Positions 34,067 through 42,289 of a stretch of 64,000 nt of DNA are shown piece by piece. The stretch's first letter is position 1, and each line of letters starts with the position of its first letter. A model generated the notes under the pieces. The model did no database searches and was not told the origin of the DNA. It saw only the letters and a list, made by a program, of their open reading frames with translations. Source of the stretch: an uncultured beta proteobacterium (GTDB lineage: Bacteria > Pseudomonadota > Gammaproteobacteria > Burkholderiales > Burkholderiaceae); contig CAIJNI010000080.1 in the NCBI GenBank assembly GCA_903821995.1, forward strand, positions 87,384 to 151,383, in the 5' to 3' direction. A program made the translations under genes and the position numbers.

Positions 34067-35029
34067 ATGTTCAAAATGAGAGTTTTGATTCATACTGTAT
34101 TTGGTTTTTTAGTTTTCTTGACTACACACATTTCGTTTGCGGAAGACTATCCCAATAAACCCATTCGAATTATCGTTGGTCCTGGAACAGATGCTTTAGC
34201 CAGAATACTGAGTGAAAAAATATCAGAAGACTGGGGCAATCCTGTGATCGTAGATGTCAGACCAGCTGCTGGTGGAATTGTTGCAGGTGATGCAGTAGCA
34301 AAAGCAGCACCTGATGGATACACCCTGCTCCTGTCGTCAAGTGCTTATACGATTAACTCTGTACTGCAACCCAAATTACCTTTTGATTTTGTGAAAGATT
34401 TAAAACCGGTGAGTTTAATCGCAACTATCCCGATTGTTTTGGTAGTTAATAACGAACTTGCTGCACAAAATGTAAAAGATTTGGTTTCATTGGCAAAGAG
34501 TAAACCAGGCGCACTAAATTATGGCTCATCAGGTAATGGCACTCCAGCACATTTAACTGCAGAGATGTTTAACCAAGCTACAAATGTAAGCATCGTCCAT
34601 GTCCCATACAAAGGGATAGCACCATCAGTGACAGATACAATTGGCGGCCAAGTGCAACTCATGTTTTCAGTAGCACCCTCCGTATTACCAATGATTAGAG
34701 GCAATAAATTACGCGCAATCGCAGTCACAAGTACAAAACGTTATAAGTTACTTCCAGATGTCCCCACTGTTATAGAACAAGGCTATCCAGATGTTGTTTA
34801 TGGCGGATGGAATGGTATCCATGTGCCGGCTAAAACTCCTCCTGAAATTGTTCAAAAATTAAATGCTGAAATTACTAAGATTCTTAGCCTTCCTGAGGTT
34901 CAAGCAAAAGTAGAAGCAGCTGGGTTTGAGAGCTTTATTGGTACAACGAGTGATTTTGAATCATTTGAGTCCAACGAAATTATCCGACTTAAGAAGCTCG
35001 TAAAATCCGCTAATATCAAAATCGATTAG
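34067..35029 (+). CDS. Bug-family solute-binding protein with shortened ligand loop
   Basis: A 320-residue Bug protein with a signal peptide ending near ISFAEDYPNKP. The ligand loop is PIRIIVGPGTDALAR, seven residues between Arg and Asp rather than eleven, as in the Bug proteins at 27279 and 35040. Later blocks are normal (VDVRPAAGGIVAGDAVA, VHVPYKGIAPSVTDTIGGQ, KSANIKID). A TGGAGAC site precedes the ATG. It is first in the divergent operon under probable LysR control, followed after ten bases by another Bug gene. Confidence 0.93.
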   Translation: MFKMRVLIHTVFGFLVFLTTHISFAEDYPNKPIRIIVGPGTDALARILSEKISEDWGNPVIVDVRPAAGGIVAGDAVAKAAPDGYTLLLSSSAYTINSVLQPKLPFDFVKDLKPVSLIATIPIVLVVNNELAAQNVKDLVSLAKSKPGALNYGSSGNGTPAHLTAEMFNQATNVSIVHVPYKGIAPSVTDTIGGQVQLMFSVAPSVLPMIRGNKLRAIAVTSTKRYKLLPDVPTVIEQGYPDVVYGGWNGIHVPAKTPPEIVQKLNAEITKILSLPEVQAKVEAAGFESFIGTTSDFESFESNEIIRLKKLVKSANIKID

Positions 35030-35039
35030 GGTTCCTATT

Positions 35040-35999
35040 ATGAAAAAAATACTCTTTATCTCGTACCTTTTTCTCGGCCTGATTAATCTGTCATATGCCC
35101 AGGAGTTTCCAAATAAAACCGTTCATCTCATAGTCGGTTCTGGCGCAGATCAAGTTGCAAGACTTTTAGGTGAGCGACTCAGTGTCACATGGGGTCAAGC
35201 TGTTATTGTTGAAAATCGGCTAGCCGCAGGTGGCATGGTTGCAGCAGATACCGTTGCAAAATCTGCTCCAGATGGTAGCAATATACTTTTATCCTCGAGT
35301 GCTTATCCTCTTCTTCAAGCAACTCGAACTAAAATGCCAGTGAACTTTTTTGAAGATCTTACGCCAGTTATTATGTTTTCAAGATCTACATTTATATTGG
35401 TAGTCAATAAAGATCTCCCGGTTTCAAATCTTAATGAAATTATTGAACTTGCAAAAAAGACTAAAGAGAAAGGCGGTCGAGGTCTAAATTATGGTTCAGT
35501 CGGACCAGGAACTACCTCTCACATTGCAGGCGAAATGTTTAATCAAGAAGCAAATATTAATTTAACTCATGTACCTTACAAAAGCTTCCCTGCTGCTGTG
35601 ACCGATTTAATTGCAGGTGAGCTAGAAATGATCTTCGCTCCGCTTTCATCGGTTCTGCCTTTAATTAAGGATGGCAAAATTAAAGCCATTGGCGTTAGTA
35701 CAGAAAAGCACGATCCCTATTTACCTGAATTAACAACCTTCACTGAACAGGGGTACCCTAACATGACATTTGTTGGCTGGAATGGTTTTCATGTCAGCTC
35801 CAAGACACCGCCAACTATAGTCCAAAAAATTTATCAAGATACCAATAAAATTATTAGCGATCCTACATTTATTGCCAAAGCAAAACAAATGGGTTATCAA
35901 CTCGTCAGTTTTAATCCAAAAGAGTTTTCCGACCTGCAGGATAAGGATTTTAAAAAGTTTAGTGCGATTACTAAAAAAGCAAATATTAAAGTTGATTAA
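35040..35999 (+). CDS. Bug-family solute-binding protein with shortened ligand loop
   Basis: A 319-residue Bug protein with a signal peptide ending at SYAQEFPNK. The ligand loop is TVHLIVGSGADQVAR, again seven residues between the basic residue and Asp. It is closest to the broken gene at 31411 (GSGADQ, SVTWGQ against SITWAQ). It lies ten bases after the preceding Bug gene and 14 before the TPP enzyme gene. Two receptors in tandem imply two related ligands or two affinities for the same one. Confidence 0.93.
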   Translation: MKKILFISYLFLGLINLSYAQEFPNKTVHLIVGSGADQVARLLGERLSVTWGQAVIVENRLAAGGMVAADTVAKSAPDGSNILLSSSAYPLLQATRTKMPVNFFEDLTPVIMFSRSTFILVVNKDLPVSNLNEIIELAKKTKEKGGRGLNYGSVGPGTTSHIAGEMFNQEANINLTHVPYKSFPAAVTDLIAGELEMIFAPLSSVLPLIKDGKIKAIGVSTEKHDPYLPELTTFTEQGYPNMTFVGWNGFHVSSKTPPTIVQKIYQDTNKIISDPTFIAKAKQMGYQLVSFNPKEFSDLQDKDFKKFSAITKKANIKVD

Positions 36000-36013
36000 C
36001 AAGGAGAAATTGA

Positions 36014-37711
36014 ATGTCTGAAATTACTGGTTCACGTCTATTTGCAGAGATGCTACATGGCTATGATGTGACACATGTTTTTTATCTGCCAGCTATTATG
36101 CTTGGCGGTATTGCTGAAATGGAAAATTTTGGTATTAAACGAATTATGACTCACGGTGAAAAATCTGCCGCATATATGGCGGATGGCTATGCACGTGCAA
36201 GTGGCAAGCCAGGTGTATGCTTGGCTCAACAAATTGGCGCATCAAACTTGTCTGCGGGGCTTCGTGATGCTTATATGGCATGCGCACCAGTTGTTGCAGT
36301 TACTGGTGGCCCTGCTGTTCATGCCCATTACAAACATGGTTATCAAGAAGTTGATGATTTTTCTCAATTTGATCCCGTGACTAAAATGAATGTACGTGTT
36401 GATCACGTTTCAAGGCTACCCGACTTAATGCGTCAAGCTTTTCGTGCCGCAACTACAGGTACACCAGGTCCTGTTCATATGCAAATCACAGGCCCACATG
36501 GTCAAGCTGCTAATGAAAAAACATCCTTAGCACCTTTAACAGAATCACAATTTAAGCAAATTCCACCATTTAGAAGCCCTGCAGAAATACAGCATGTTCA
36601 AGCTGCAATTACACTATTAAGTAAAGCTGAACGTCCTATTATTGTTGCTGGAGGTGGTGTAGCTTCCTCACGTGCGCATCACGAGCTAGTTAAATTTGCT
36701 GAAAAAATGCAAATCCCAGTAGCAACATCTCTTAACGCTAAAGGATCTATCACAGACACCCATCCACTCTCAGTGGGCGTTGTAGGTACCTATTCAAGAG
36801 AGTGTGCTAACCGCGCCGTTTACGAAGCAGATGTCGTTTTCTTTATCGGTAGCCATACAGGCGGTCAAGTCACAGTTGACTGGGCAGTTCCTAAATCCAA
36901 TACAACCGTGATTCAGTGTGATATTAATCCAATTGAATTAGGTCGTAGCTACCCTAACTCAGTATCACTTTTAGGTGATGCTAAAGTTGTTCTTGAACAG
37001 CTAACTGCAGCCGCAACAAATAGTAAGGGTTCAAGCGCTTGGCTTGCTCGTGTTGACGAACTTAAAAAAGCGTGGCGTGATCAACTATCACCACTAATGC
37101 ACTCCGATGCAGTTCCTATTCGACCTGAGCGTATTTGCTACGAAATTTCAAAAGCCTTACCTGATAACGGGATCGTAGTTTCAGATACAGGCCATTCCGG
37201 TATGTGGACTGGCGCAATTATCGATATGCTTAAACCTGAACAACGCTTTATCCGCTGCGCTGGTTCACTAGGCTGGGGTTTTCCAGGTGCTATGGGCGTT
37301 AAATGCGCCCTACCTGATCAAACAGTCATTTGCTTTGCTGGAGATGGCGGTTTTTATTACCATATAGCAGAACTAGAAACTGCGGCTCGCTTTAATATCA
37401 ATTTAGTAATGATTGTGAATAATAACAGCTCATTAAATCAAGAAATCCCACTTTGGGATAATGTCTTCGCAGACAAAAATTCTGAAGCACATAAAGCTGA
37501 AGATTTATGGAAATTTAAGCAATTAAATTTTGCGCAAATTGCTGAGTCATTTGGATGTGTTGGAATTCGAGTTGAACACCCAGATGAAATTGCTCCTGCG
37601 CTTAAAAAAGCTATTGGACTTAATAAACCTGTAGTCATCGATATTGTTTCTGATGTTAATGCCTTTGCTGTAAAGGCCTGGACTCCAAAGGATGTAAAAA
37701 ATGCACACTGA
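36014..37711 (+). CDS. thiamine-diphosphate-dependent enzyme, acetolactate synthase/benzoylformate decarboxylase superfamily (copy B)
   Basis: A 565-residue TPP enzyme with catalytic Glu49 in MTHGEKSAAYMADGYARASG (identical in copy A), the central-domain segment AERPIIVAGGGVAS, and a PP domain with GDGGFYYHIAE and NNNSSLNQE. It aligns with copy A over the whole length. Differences concentrate in the active-site-lining segments such as FYLPAIMLGG against FFVPAFMLKS. An AAGGAGAAA site precedes it. The end overlaps the SMP-30 gene by 11 bases. Its reaction is a 2-keto-acid decarboxylation or carboligation of unknown substrate. Confidence 0.88.
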   Translation: MSEITGSRLFAEMLHGYDVTHVFYLPAIMLGGIAEMENFGIKRIMTHGEKSAAYMADGYARASGKPGVCLAQQIGASNLSAGLRDAYMACAPVVAVTGGPAVHAHYKHGYQEVDDFSQFDPVTKMNVRVDHVSRLPDLMRQAFRAATTGTPGPVHMQITGPHGQAANEKTSLAPLTESQFKQIPPFRSPAEIQHVQAAITLLSKAERPIIVAGGGVASSRAHHELVKFAEKMQIPVATSLNAKGSITDTHPLSVGVVGTYSRECANRAVYEADVVFFIGSHTGGQVTVDWAVPKSNTTVIQCDINPIELGRSYPNSVSLLGDAKVVLEQLTAAATNSKGSSAWLARVDELKKAWRDQLSPLMHSDAVPIRPERICYEISKALPDNGIVVSDTGHSGMWTGAIIDMLKPEQRFIRCAGSLGWGFPGAMGVKCALPDQTVICFAGDGGFYYHIAELETAARFNINLVMIVNNNSSLNQEIPLWDNVFADKNSEAHKAEDLWKFKQLNFAQIAESFGCVGIRVEHPDEIAPALKKAIGLNKPVVIDIVSDVNAFAVKAWTPKDVKNAH

Positions 37712-38594
37712 TTTAGCTAAACCTCAACTTTCTAAAATTATTGCTGATGATGCTCCTTTAGATCTTATCGCAACAGGTCTTAGTTTCGGTGAAGGTCCTG
37801 TTTGGGATAAACGCAAGGGAGAACTCTATTGGGTAGAAATCATTGGCAATACCCTTTGGAAATATAAACCAGGCGTTGGACGAGAAATTGTCATGAAACC
37901 TACTGGGCATATTAACGGCCTTACCTTTGACAAGGAAGGTCGCCTTTTAGCTGCCGGATGGTGTACTCGCAAAATTTTACGGTTTGAACACGATGGAAGT
38001 ATTTCAACCATTGCTGAAAAATATCAAGGTAAAACTTTAAATAGTCCAAATGATATTGTTATGGCATCAGATGGTTCAATCTACTGGACAGATTCTGCCG
38101 GTGGTCTTGTTATCCCAGGAATGGTCGCCGATGATGTCCAGCGCTATTTGGATGTTCAAGGCGTCTATCGCTTAACTCCTGACGGAAAAGAAGTACAACT
38201 CGTTGTAGCCGATAGTAATTATCCAAACGGCCTAGTATTCTCTCCGGATGAAAAGACTTTTTATGTCAATGAAACGCGACTAGGACTTATTCGTAAGTTT
38301 GAAGTGAAGGCAGACGGCACAGTAGGCCCTGGTAAAGTATTTTACGAACTCGTGGGTAAAGAAGGTGGCGTTGCAGATGGTATGAAAGTTGATATAGAAG
38401 GAAATGTCTACTGTACTGGTCCAGGCGGTGTTCATATCATTGCACCATCAGGGGAATTACTTGGACGTCTTCGTATTCCTGGCCACTGCACTAATATGGC
38501 TTTTGGTGAAGATGACTGGTGCACACTGTTTGTGACAACTTTCACAGGCGTTTATAGAACTCGGGTGAAAATTCCCGGGATTGCGGTTTGGTAA
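37701..38594 (+). CDS. SMP-30/gluconolactonase family protein (metal site intact)
   Basis: A 297-residue six-bladed beta-propeller lactonase. The four metal ligands expected from SMP-30 are present: Glu31 in FGEGPVWD, Asn117 in NSPNDIV, Asn176 in YPNGLVFSPDEKTFYVNE and Asp226 in VADGMKVD. It should hydrolyse a sugar lactone or an enol-lactone. It starts inside the end of the TPP enzyme gene and is followed by a degenerate paralogue, so it belongs to the same pathway. No signal peptide; cytoplasmic. Confidence 0.9.
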   Translation: MHTDLAKPQLSKIIADDAPLDLIATGLSFGEGPVWDKRKGELYWVEIIGNTLWKYKPGVGREIVMKPTGHINGLTFDKEGRLLAAGWCTRKILRFEHDGSISTIAEKYQGKTLNSPNDIVMASDGSIYWTDSAGGLVIPGMVADDVQRYLDVQGVYRLTPDGKEVQLVVADSNYPNGLVFSPDEKTFYVNETRLGLIRKFEVKADGTVGPGKVFYELVGKEGGVADGMKVDIEGNVYCTGPGGVHIIAPSGELLGRLRIPGHCTNMAFGEDDWCTLFVTTFTGVYRTRVKIPGIAVW

Positions 38595-38605
38595 GGAGCA
38601 TAAGA

Positions 38606-39520
38606 ATGACGATTCAATTTTCAAAAGTAGCTGGCCCTTTTAAAGGTAGTCTTGGCGGAGTCACTTGGGATGGTGAAGGAGTTCTCTTTAGCTTACTCGA
38701 TGAGATGGAAATAAAGAAATATATTCCTTCTACTAAAGCTGTTTCAGACTTCCGCCTGTATTCTGGCCGAATTAATGGTATTTGTTATGAACCAAGTTCT
38801 GGCATTGTTTATGCTGCCCAAGAAAGTGGTAGACGTGTCATTGAGTTATTACCGGATGGCAGCGCTTGTGTCACAGCACTTCGTTATCGTGGCGCGATTC
38901 ATAATCACCCAACAGATCTTGTTGTCGATCATGCTAGTCGGATTTGGTTTGCCGACCCTCATAGTGCAATCTTAGCGTTTGGTCCTCAAATATTTCCAGC
39001 ACTTGACCATGCTTCCATCATGCGGATCGAAAAAGATGAGCGTCATGCCTTTGTGATGCATCGTGTTACTTACGATACACACGCACCGCGGGCTGTATTG
39101 CTTTCAAATGATGAGAAGACGCTTTATGTTGCCGATGGTAATCCCGATAGTCCTCATCGTGAACTTCGTGCCTACCCAATTAATCCTGATTTAAGTGTTG
39201 GTCGAGCAAAAGTATTTTATACATTTGGCGCTGATGATTCTGGAAAACATCGTGGTATAGAAGGTATGTGTCTTGATACTGAAGGTAGAATATTTGCTGT
39301 TGGAGGATCATCTGAAAGTGGTCCCGGTTCAATGTTATTTATCTTTTCTCCAAATGGATATCTAATCTCAAGCCATCCACTTCCTTTTGATAAACCTTCT
39401 CGCATAAGTTTTGGCGGAAAAGATATGAAGCAGCTCTACATCACCGGTGGAGATAGTTGCCTTTATGAAGCCCATACAGAATTTACAGGCTTTGTTAGAA
39501 AGTCCTCAGGAAAACATTAA
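38606..39520 (+). CDS. SMP-30-like beta-propeller protein lacking the canonical metal ligands
   Basis: A 304-residue propeller; the ATG at 38606 follows AAGGAG, better than the frame from 38588. It resembles SMP-30 in GRINGICYEPSSG, ADPHSAILAFGP and LSNDEKTLYVADG, but the positions of the metal ligands read GGVTW (for EGPVW), HPTD (for SPND), PRAVLLS (for PNGLVFS) and EGMCLD (for DGMKVD). All four ligands are therefore changed. It may be a binding subunit of the preceding lactonase or have another reaction. It is the last gene of the operon before a strong terminator. Confidence 0.82.
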   Translation: MTIQFSKVAGPFKGSLGGVTWDGEGVLFSLLDEMEIKKYIPSTKAVSDFRLYSGRINGICYEPSSGIVYAAQESGRRVIELLPDGSACVTALRYRGAIHNHPTDLVVDHASRIWFADPHSAILAFGPQIFPALDHASIMRIEKDERHAFVMHRVTYDTHAPRAVLLSNDEKTLYVADGNPDSPHRELRAYPINPDLSVGRAKVFYTFGADDSGKHRGIEGMCLDTEGRIFAVGGSSESGPGSMLFIFSPNGYLISSHPLPFDKPSRISFGGKDMKQLYITGGDSCLYEAHTEFTGFVRKSSGKH

Positions 39521-39540
39521 GTTGTAAGATAGGCATTAAA

Positions 39541-39574
39541 AAAATAGGCCCCTCAGTTTTAGGGGCCTATTTTT
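39541..39574. terminator. bidirectional rho-independent terminator
   Basis: AAAATAGGCCCCT pairs with AGGGGCCTATTTT (13 bp, 7-base loop) and is flanked by an A-run on the left and a T-run on the right. It ends both the plus-strand SMP-30 operon and the minus-strand operon that finishes at 39598. Confidence 0.88.
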
Positions 39575-39597
39575 ATGTCTTATTGAAATGAATGGTT

Positions 39598-40572
39598 TTA
39601 TTTCTTTTCCATACGTAAGTCGGTCACCAATTTATTCCATTTAACAACTTCATTAGATAAAATATTTTTAAGATCCTCAGGAGAGCCAGTCGTTGGTTCA
39701 ATTCCCTGTTCTTTAAACTTATTTCTAACCTCTGGATTGGTTAGTGCAGCATTAATGGCCTTATTCAGTTTTTCAATAATCGGCTTAGGCGTCTTTGCAG
39801 GTGCGGCAATACCATTCCATGCAACAACATCATAACCCTTAACGCCACTTTCATTAAGCGTTGGGACATTTGGATAAAGCCCTATACGTTTAATCGAAGA
39901 GACAGCAATCGCTTTTAAACTTCCTCCATTGATAAGAGGGATCGCGGGTGAGATCACTTCAAATGCAACGTTAATATCTTTGGATTGAAGTGCTAAAAAG
40001 AGCGCCGCAGTTGATTTATATGTAATGATTTCTGCAGGAATATTTGCCATACTTTTAAATAAAGAAGCTGACATATGTTGACCGCTACCTACGTTAATCG
40101 TACCAATATTAAATTTATCCGGAGAAGCCTTAGCTTTAGATATAAAATCTTGTACAGACTGAATATCTGAATTAGCATCTACAAGCATGACAACATCAAA
40201 AAATCCCATGGGGGCTATTGGCTCAAAATCTGCCTTAATATCATAGGGTAGTTTCTTAAAGATTGCCGCACTAACAGCGTTACCATAATTCATATGCAAG
40301 AGGGTATATCCATCAGGGTCTGAGGATGCTACGGTCTCCCCTGCCACAATCCCACCAGCACTAGGCTTATTATCAACAATCACTTGTTGACCAAGACTCT
40401 CAGACATCTTCTGCGCAACCATCCTTGCAGTAATATCTGCAACTCCACCAGGTGCATAACCTAAGACGATTCGTATTGGCTTACTAGGATAAACATCAGC
40501 AGCTAAAATAAGAGTCGAGCTTGTAAACACCCCTACTAAGAAAACACATTGTATGATTTTATTTTTAATCAT
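39598..40572 (-). CDS. Bug/TctC-family periplasmic solute-binding protein
   Basis: A 324-residue Bug protein with signal peptide ending near LILAADVYPSKP. The ligand loop PIRIVLGYAPGGVAD has the usual eleven residues between Arg and Asp. VDNKPSAGGIVAGETVAS follows. The later block usually reading HVPYKG is altered to EIITYKSTAALFLALQSKD, an unusual change at the second ligand-contact region. It is the last gene of the Mo-hydroxylase/UbiD operon, 39 bases after UbiD. It may bind the acid that UbiD consumes. Confidence 0.92.
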   Translation of the reverse strand: MIKNKIIQCVFLVGVFTSSTLILAADVYPSKPIRIVLGYAPGGVADITARMVAQKMSESLGQQVIVDNKPSAGGIVAGETVASSDPDGYTLLHMNYGNAVSAAIFKKLPYDIKADFEPIAPMGFFDVVMLVDANSDIQSVQDFISKAKASPDKFNIGTINVGSGQHMSASLFKSMANIPAEIITYKSTAALFLALQSKDINVAFEVISPAIPLINGGSLKAIAVSSIKRIGLYPNVPTLNESGVKGYDVVAWNGIAAPAKTPKPIIEKLNKAINAALTNPEVRNKFKEQGIEPTTGSPEDLKNILSNEVVKWNKLVTDLRMEKK

Positions 40573-40611
40573 GTTAACAACTCCAAGTCTATTGATTAGA
40601 TCTTTTTTAAA

Positions 40612-42237
40612 TTATTGGGGACGAAATTTTGTCTCTGGCGTTAATCCACTTTGTTGCTGAGCTTTACTAATTTTCCCATTTTCTAAATAATCCCCTTGTG
40701 CTGCTCTCCTTGCCGCATCATCCCATTGCGGCAACCAATCACCTAGAGAATAACCAAACCAAGGTGATTGTGGCCTTAATTTTGGCAAACCAAGTTCATC
40801 CCAAATATTCTTGGCGTTTTCCATATACTCTTTGGTCGGCAAAGCTAGAGGAGGCATATCTCCCTTCATTGTTGCGTCCATCAGTAAGGTAGAGTCTTCT
40901 TCACCCTCGGTTTCACGCTTAGGACCATGCCCCTGACCTCGATGATCAAGCGTCTGAACATCTTTAACCGGATTCATTCGATAAGCCATCGCCCATAAAA
41001 GCGCATCCGCATTATCTGGATCAATATCATCATTAATTGCAACGCAGATTTTTCCACAATCGCCCTTGAAGAAAGCTGCGCCATATAAAGCACGCCATAT
41101 TTCCGTTTTTGGCATGTCACGCTCTACAGTTATGAGAGTAACTCGCAGTAAACCTGTTAAAGGCTCATGCAAAGATACCTTTTTAACTCCTCTTATTCCA
41201 AGGGTGCTTTTTAAGTAATTAAAAAATAAAGGTTCATAAGCTACTCTTTTAATCACGCTCGACTCACTTGGAGCGACTTGACTTAAATAAGAAGGAATCA
41301 CTGGCTTGTTTCGATGAGTGATTGCAGTTATTGTCATTGGCATATTAAATTCTTCTAAAGCCACATGACCATGTGACTCACCAAAAGGCGCCTCAGGCTC
41401 AAGTTTTTCTAAATCAATAAACCCTTCAAGTACTATTTCCGCTTGAGCTGGCACTTTTAAATCAACGGTTTTTGCCATTGTTATTTCTATAGCTTCACCT
41501 GCTAGGCCACCTGCAATATCGAATTCATCGACTCCTATTGGCATTTTCTGCGGCCCCATAAAAGAAACATAGGGAGGACAACCTAGAACAACAGCGCAAG
41601 GCATCGTTTTATGACCAGCTTTTTTCCATGCCAAATAATGTAAATATCCGCCAGCTCCTCCTACACGAGTAGCCATGCGAACTACTAAGCGATCCGACGC
41701 TTTCAAGGCACAGCGATAAGTCCCCATATTTTGTCCACCCGTGATTGGATCTTTTGTAATCACATTTGTAGCAGTTAATGTTGGAGCACTATCAAATCCC
41801 GGTGTAGATATCGGAATAGACAACATATCTAGGCCCATACCCTCACCTAATAAATTTTTTCCCTCATGAACAACTTCTTGGCATTCAGGATTTTCTACTA
41901 GTACAGGAGGAATAGGATTTTGTAATGCCTGATCCCATTTACTTTGAATTTCTTCAACGGGACACCCCATGCCGACACTATAGATTTCACGGTTAGCAGC
42001 TAAACCACCAACTAATACTGGAATATCATATCTTCGACCTTTAGCATTCACAATATTTGTGAATAAAAAAGCCTTTCTCTCGGATTCTTCCATGCCGCCA
42101 ACAAACTGCCAACGAACGAGAGGATGTAGCTCTGAATCTTTATCGATTTGCCGATCAATAACTTGTAGTAAACCTCGACGTTTAAGTTCTTCAATATGGT
42201 CGTGTAAATCGGGATAACGTCTCTTGTTATTTTTCAT
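40612..42237 (-). CDS. UbiD-family (prenylated-FMN) decarboxylase
   Basis: A 541-residue reversible (de)carboxylase. Recognisable parts are NMGTYRCALKASDRLVVRM near the prFMN/metal site, and EAPFGESHGHVAL, the UbiD EGPFGE-type motif with acidic catalytic residues. The C-terminal GKICVAINDDIDPDNADALLWAMAYR segment is also family-typical. UbiD enzymes remove or add carboxyl groups on aromatic, heteroaromatic or alpha,beta-unsaturated acids. No ubiX-type prenyltransferase lies nearby, so prFMN must come from elsewhere in the genome. In this operon it probably follows molybdenum-dependent hydroxylation. Confidence 0.88.
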   Translation of the reverse strand: MKNNKRRYPDLHDHIEELKRRGLLQVIDRQIDKDSELHPLVRWQFVGGMEESERKAFLFTNIVNAKGRRYDIPVLVGGLAANREIYSVGMGCPVEEIQSKWDQALQNPIPPVLVENPECQEVVHEGKNLLGEGMGLDMLSIPISTPGFDSAPTLTATNVITKDPITGGQNMGTYRCALKASDRLVVRMATRVGGAGGYLHYLAWKKAGHKTMPCAVVLGCPPYVSFMGPQKMPIGVDEFDIAGGLAGEAIEITMAKTVDLKVPAQAEIVLEGFIDLEKLEPEAPFGESHGHVALEEFNMPMTITAITHRNKPVIPSYLSQVAPSESSVIKRVAYEPLFFNYLKSTLGIRGVKKVSLHEPLTGLLRVTLITVERDMPKTEIWRALYGAAFFKGDCGKICVAINDDIDPDNADALLWAMAYRMNPVKDVQTLDHRGQGHGPKRETEGEEDSTLLMDATMKGDMPPLALPTKEYMENAKNIWDELGLPKLRPQSPWFGYSLGDWLPQWDDAARRAAQGDYLENGKISKAQQQSGLTPETKFRPQ

Positions 42238-42289
42238 GTCGAACTATTTCTCCTAAATCATTTATTTGCTATTACAAAGCTTAGAACTT

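Noticed and set aside
29415..37711. Biosynthetic acetolactate synthase (ilvB/ilvI)
   Set aside because: Both TPP enzymes lack a neighbouring small regulatory subunit and ilvC, and they sit in cupin/Bug operons.
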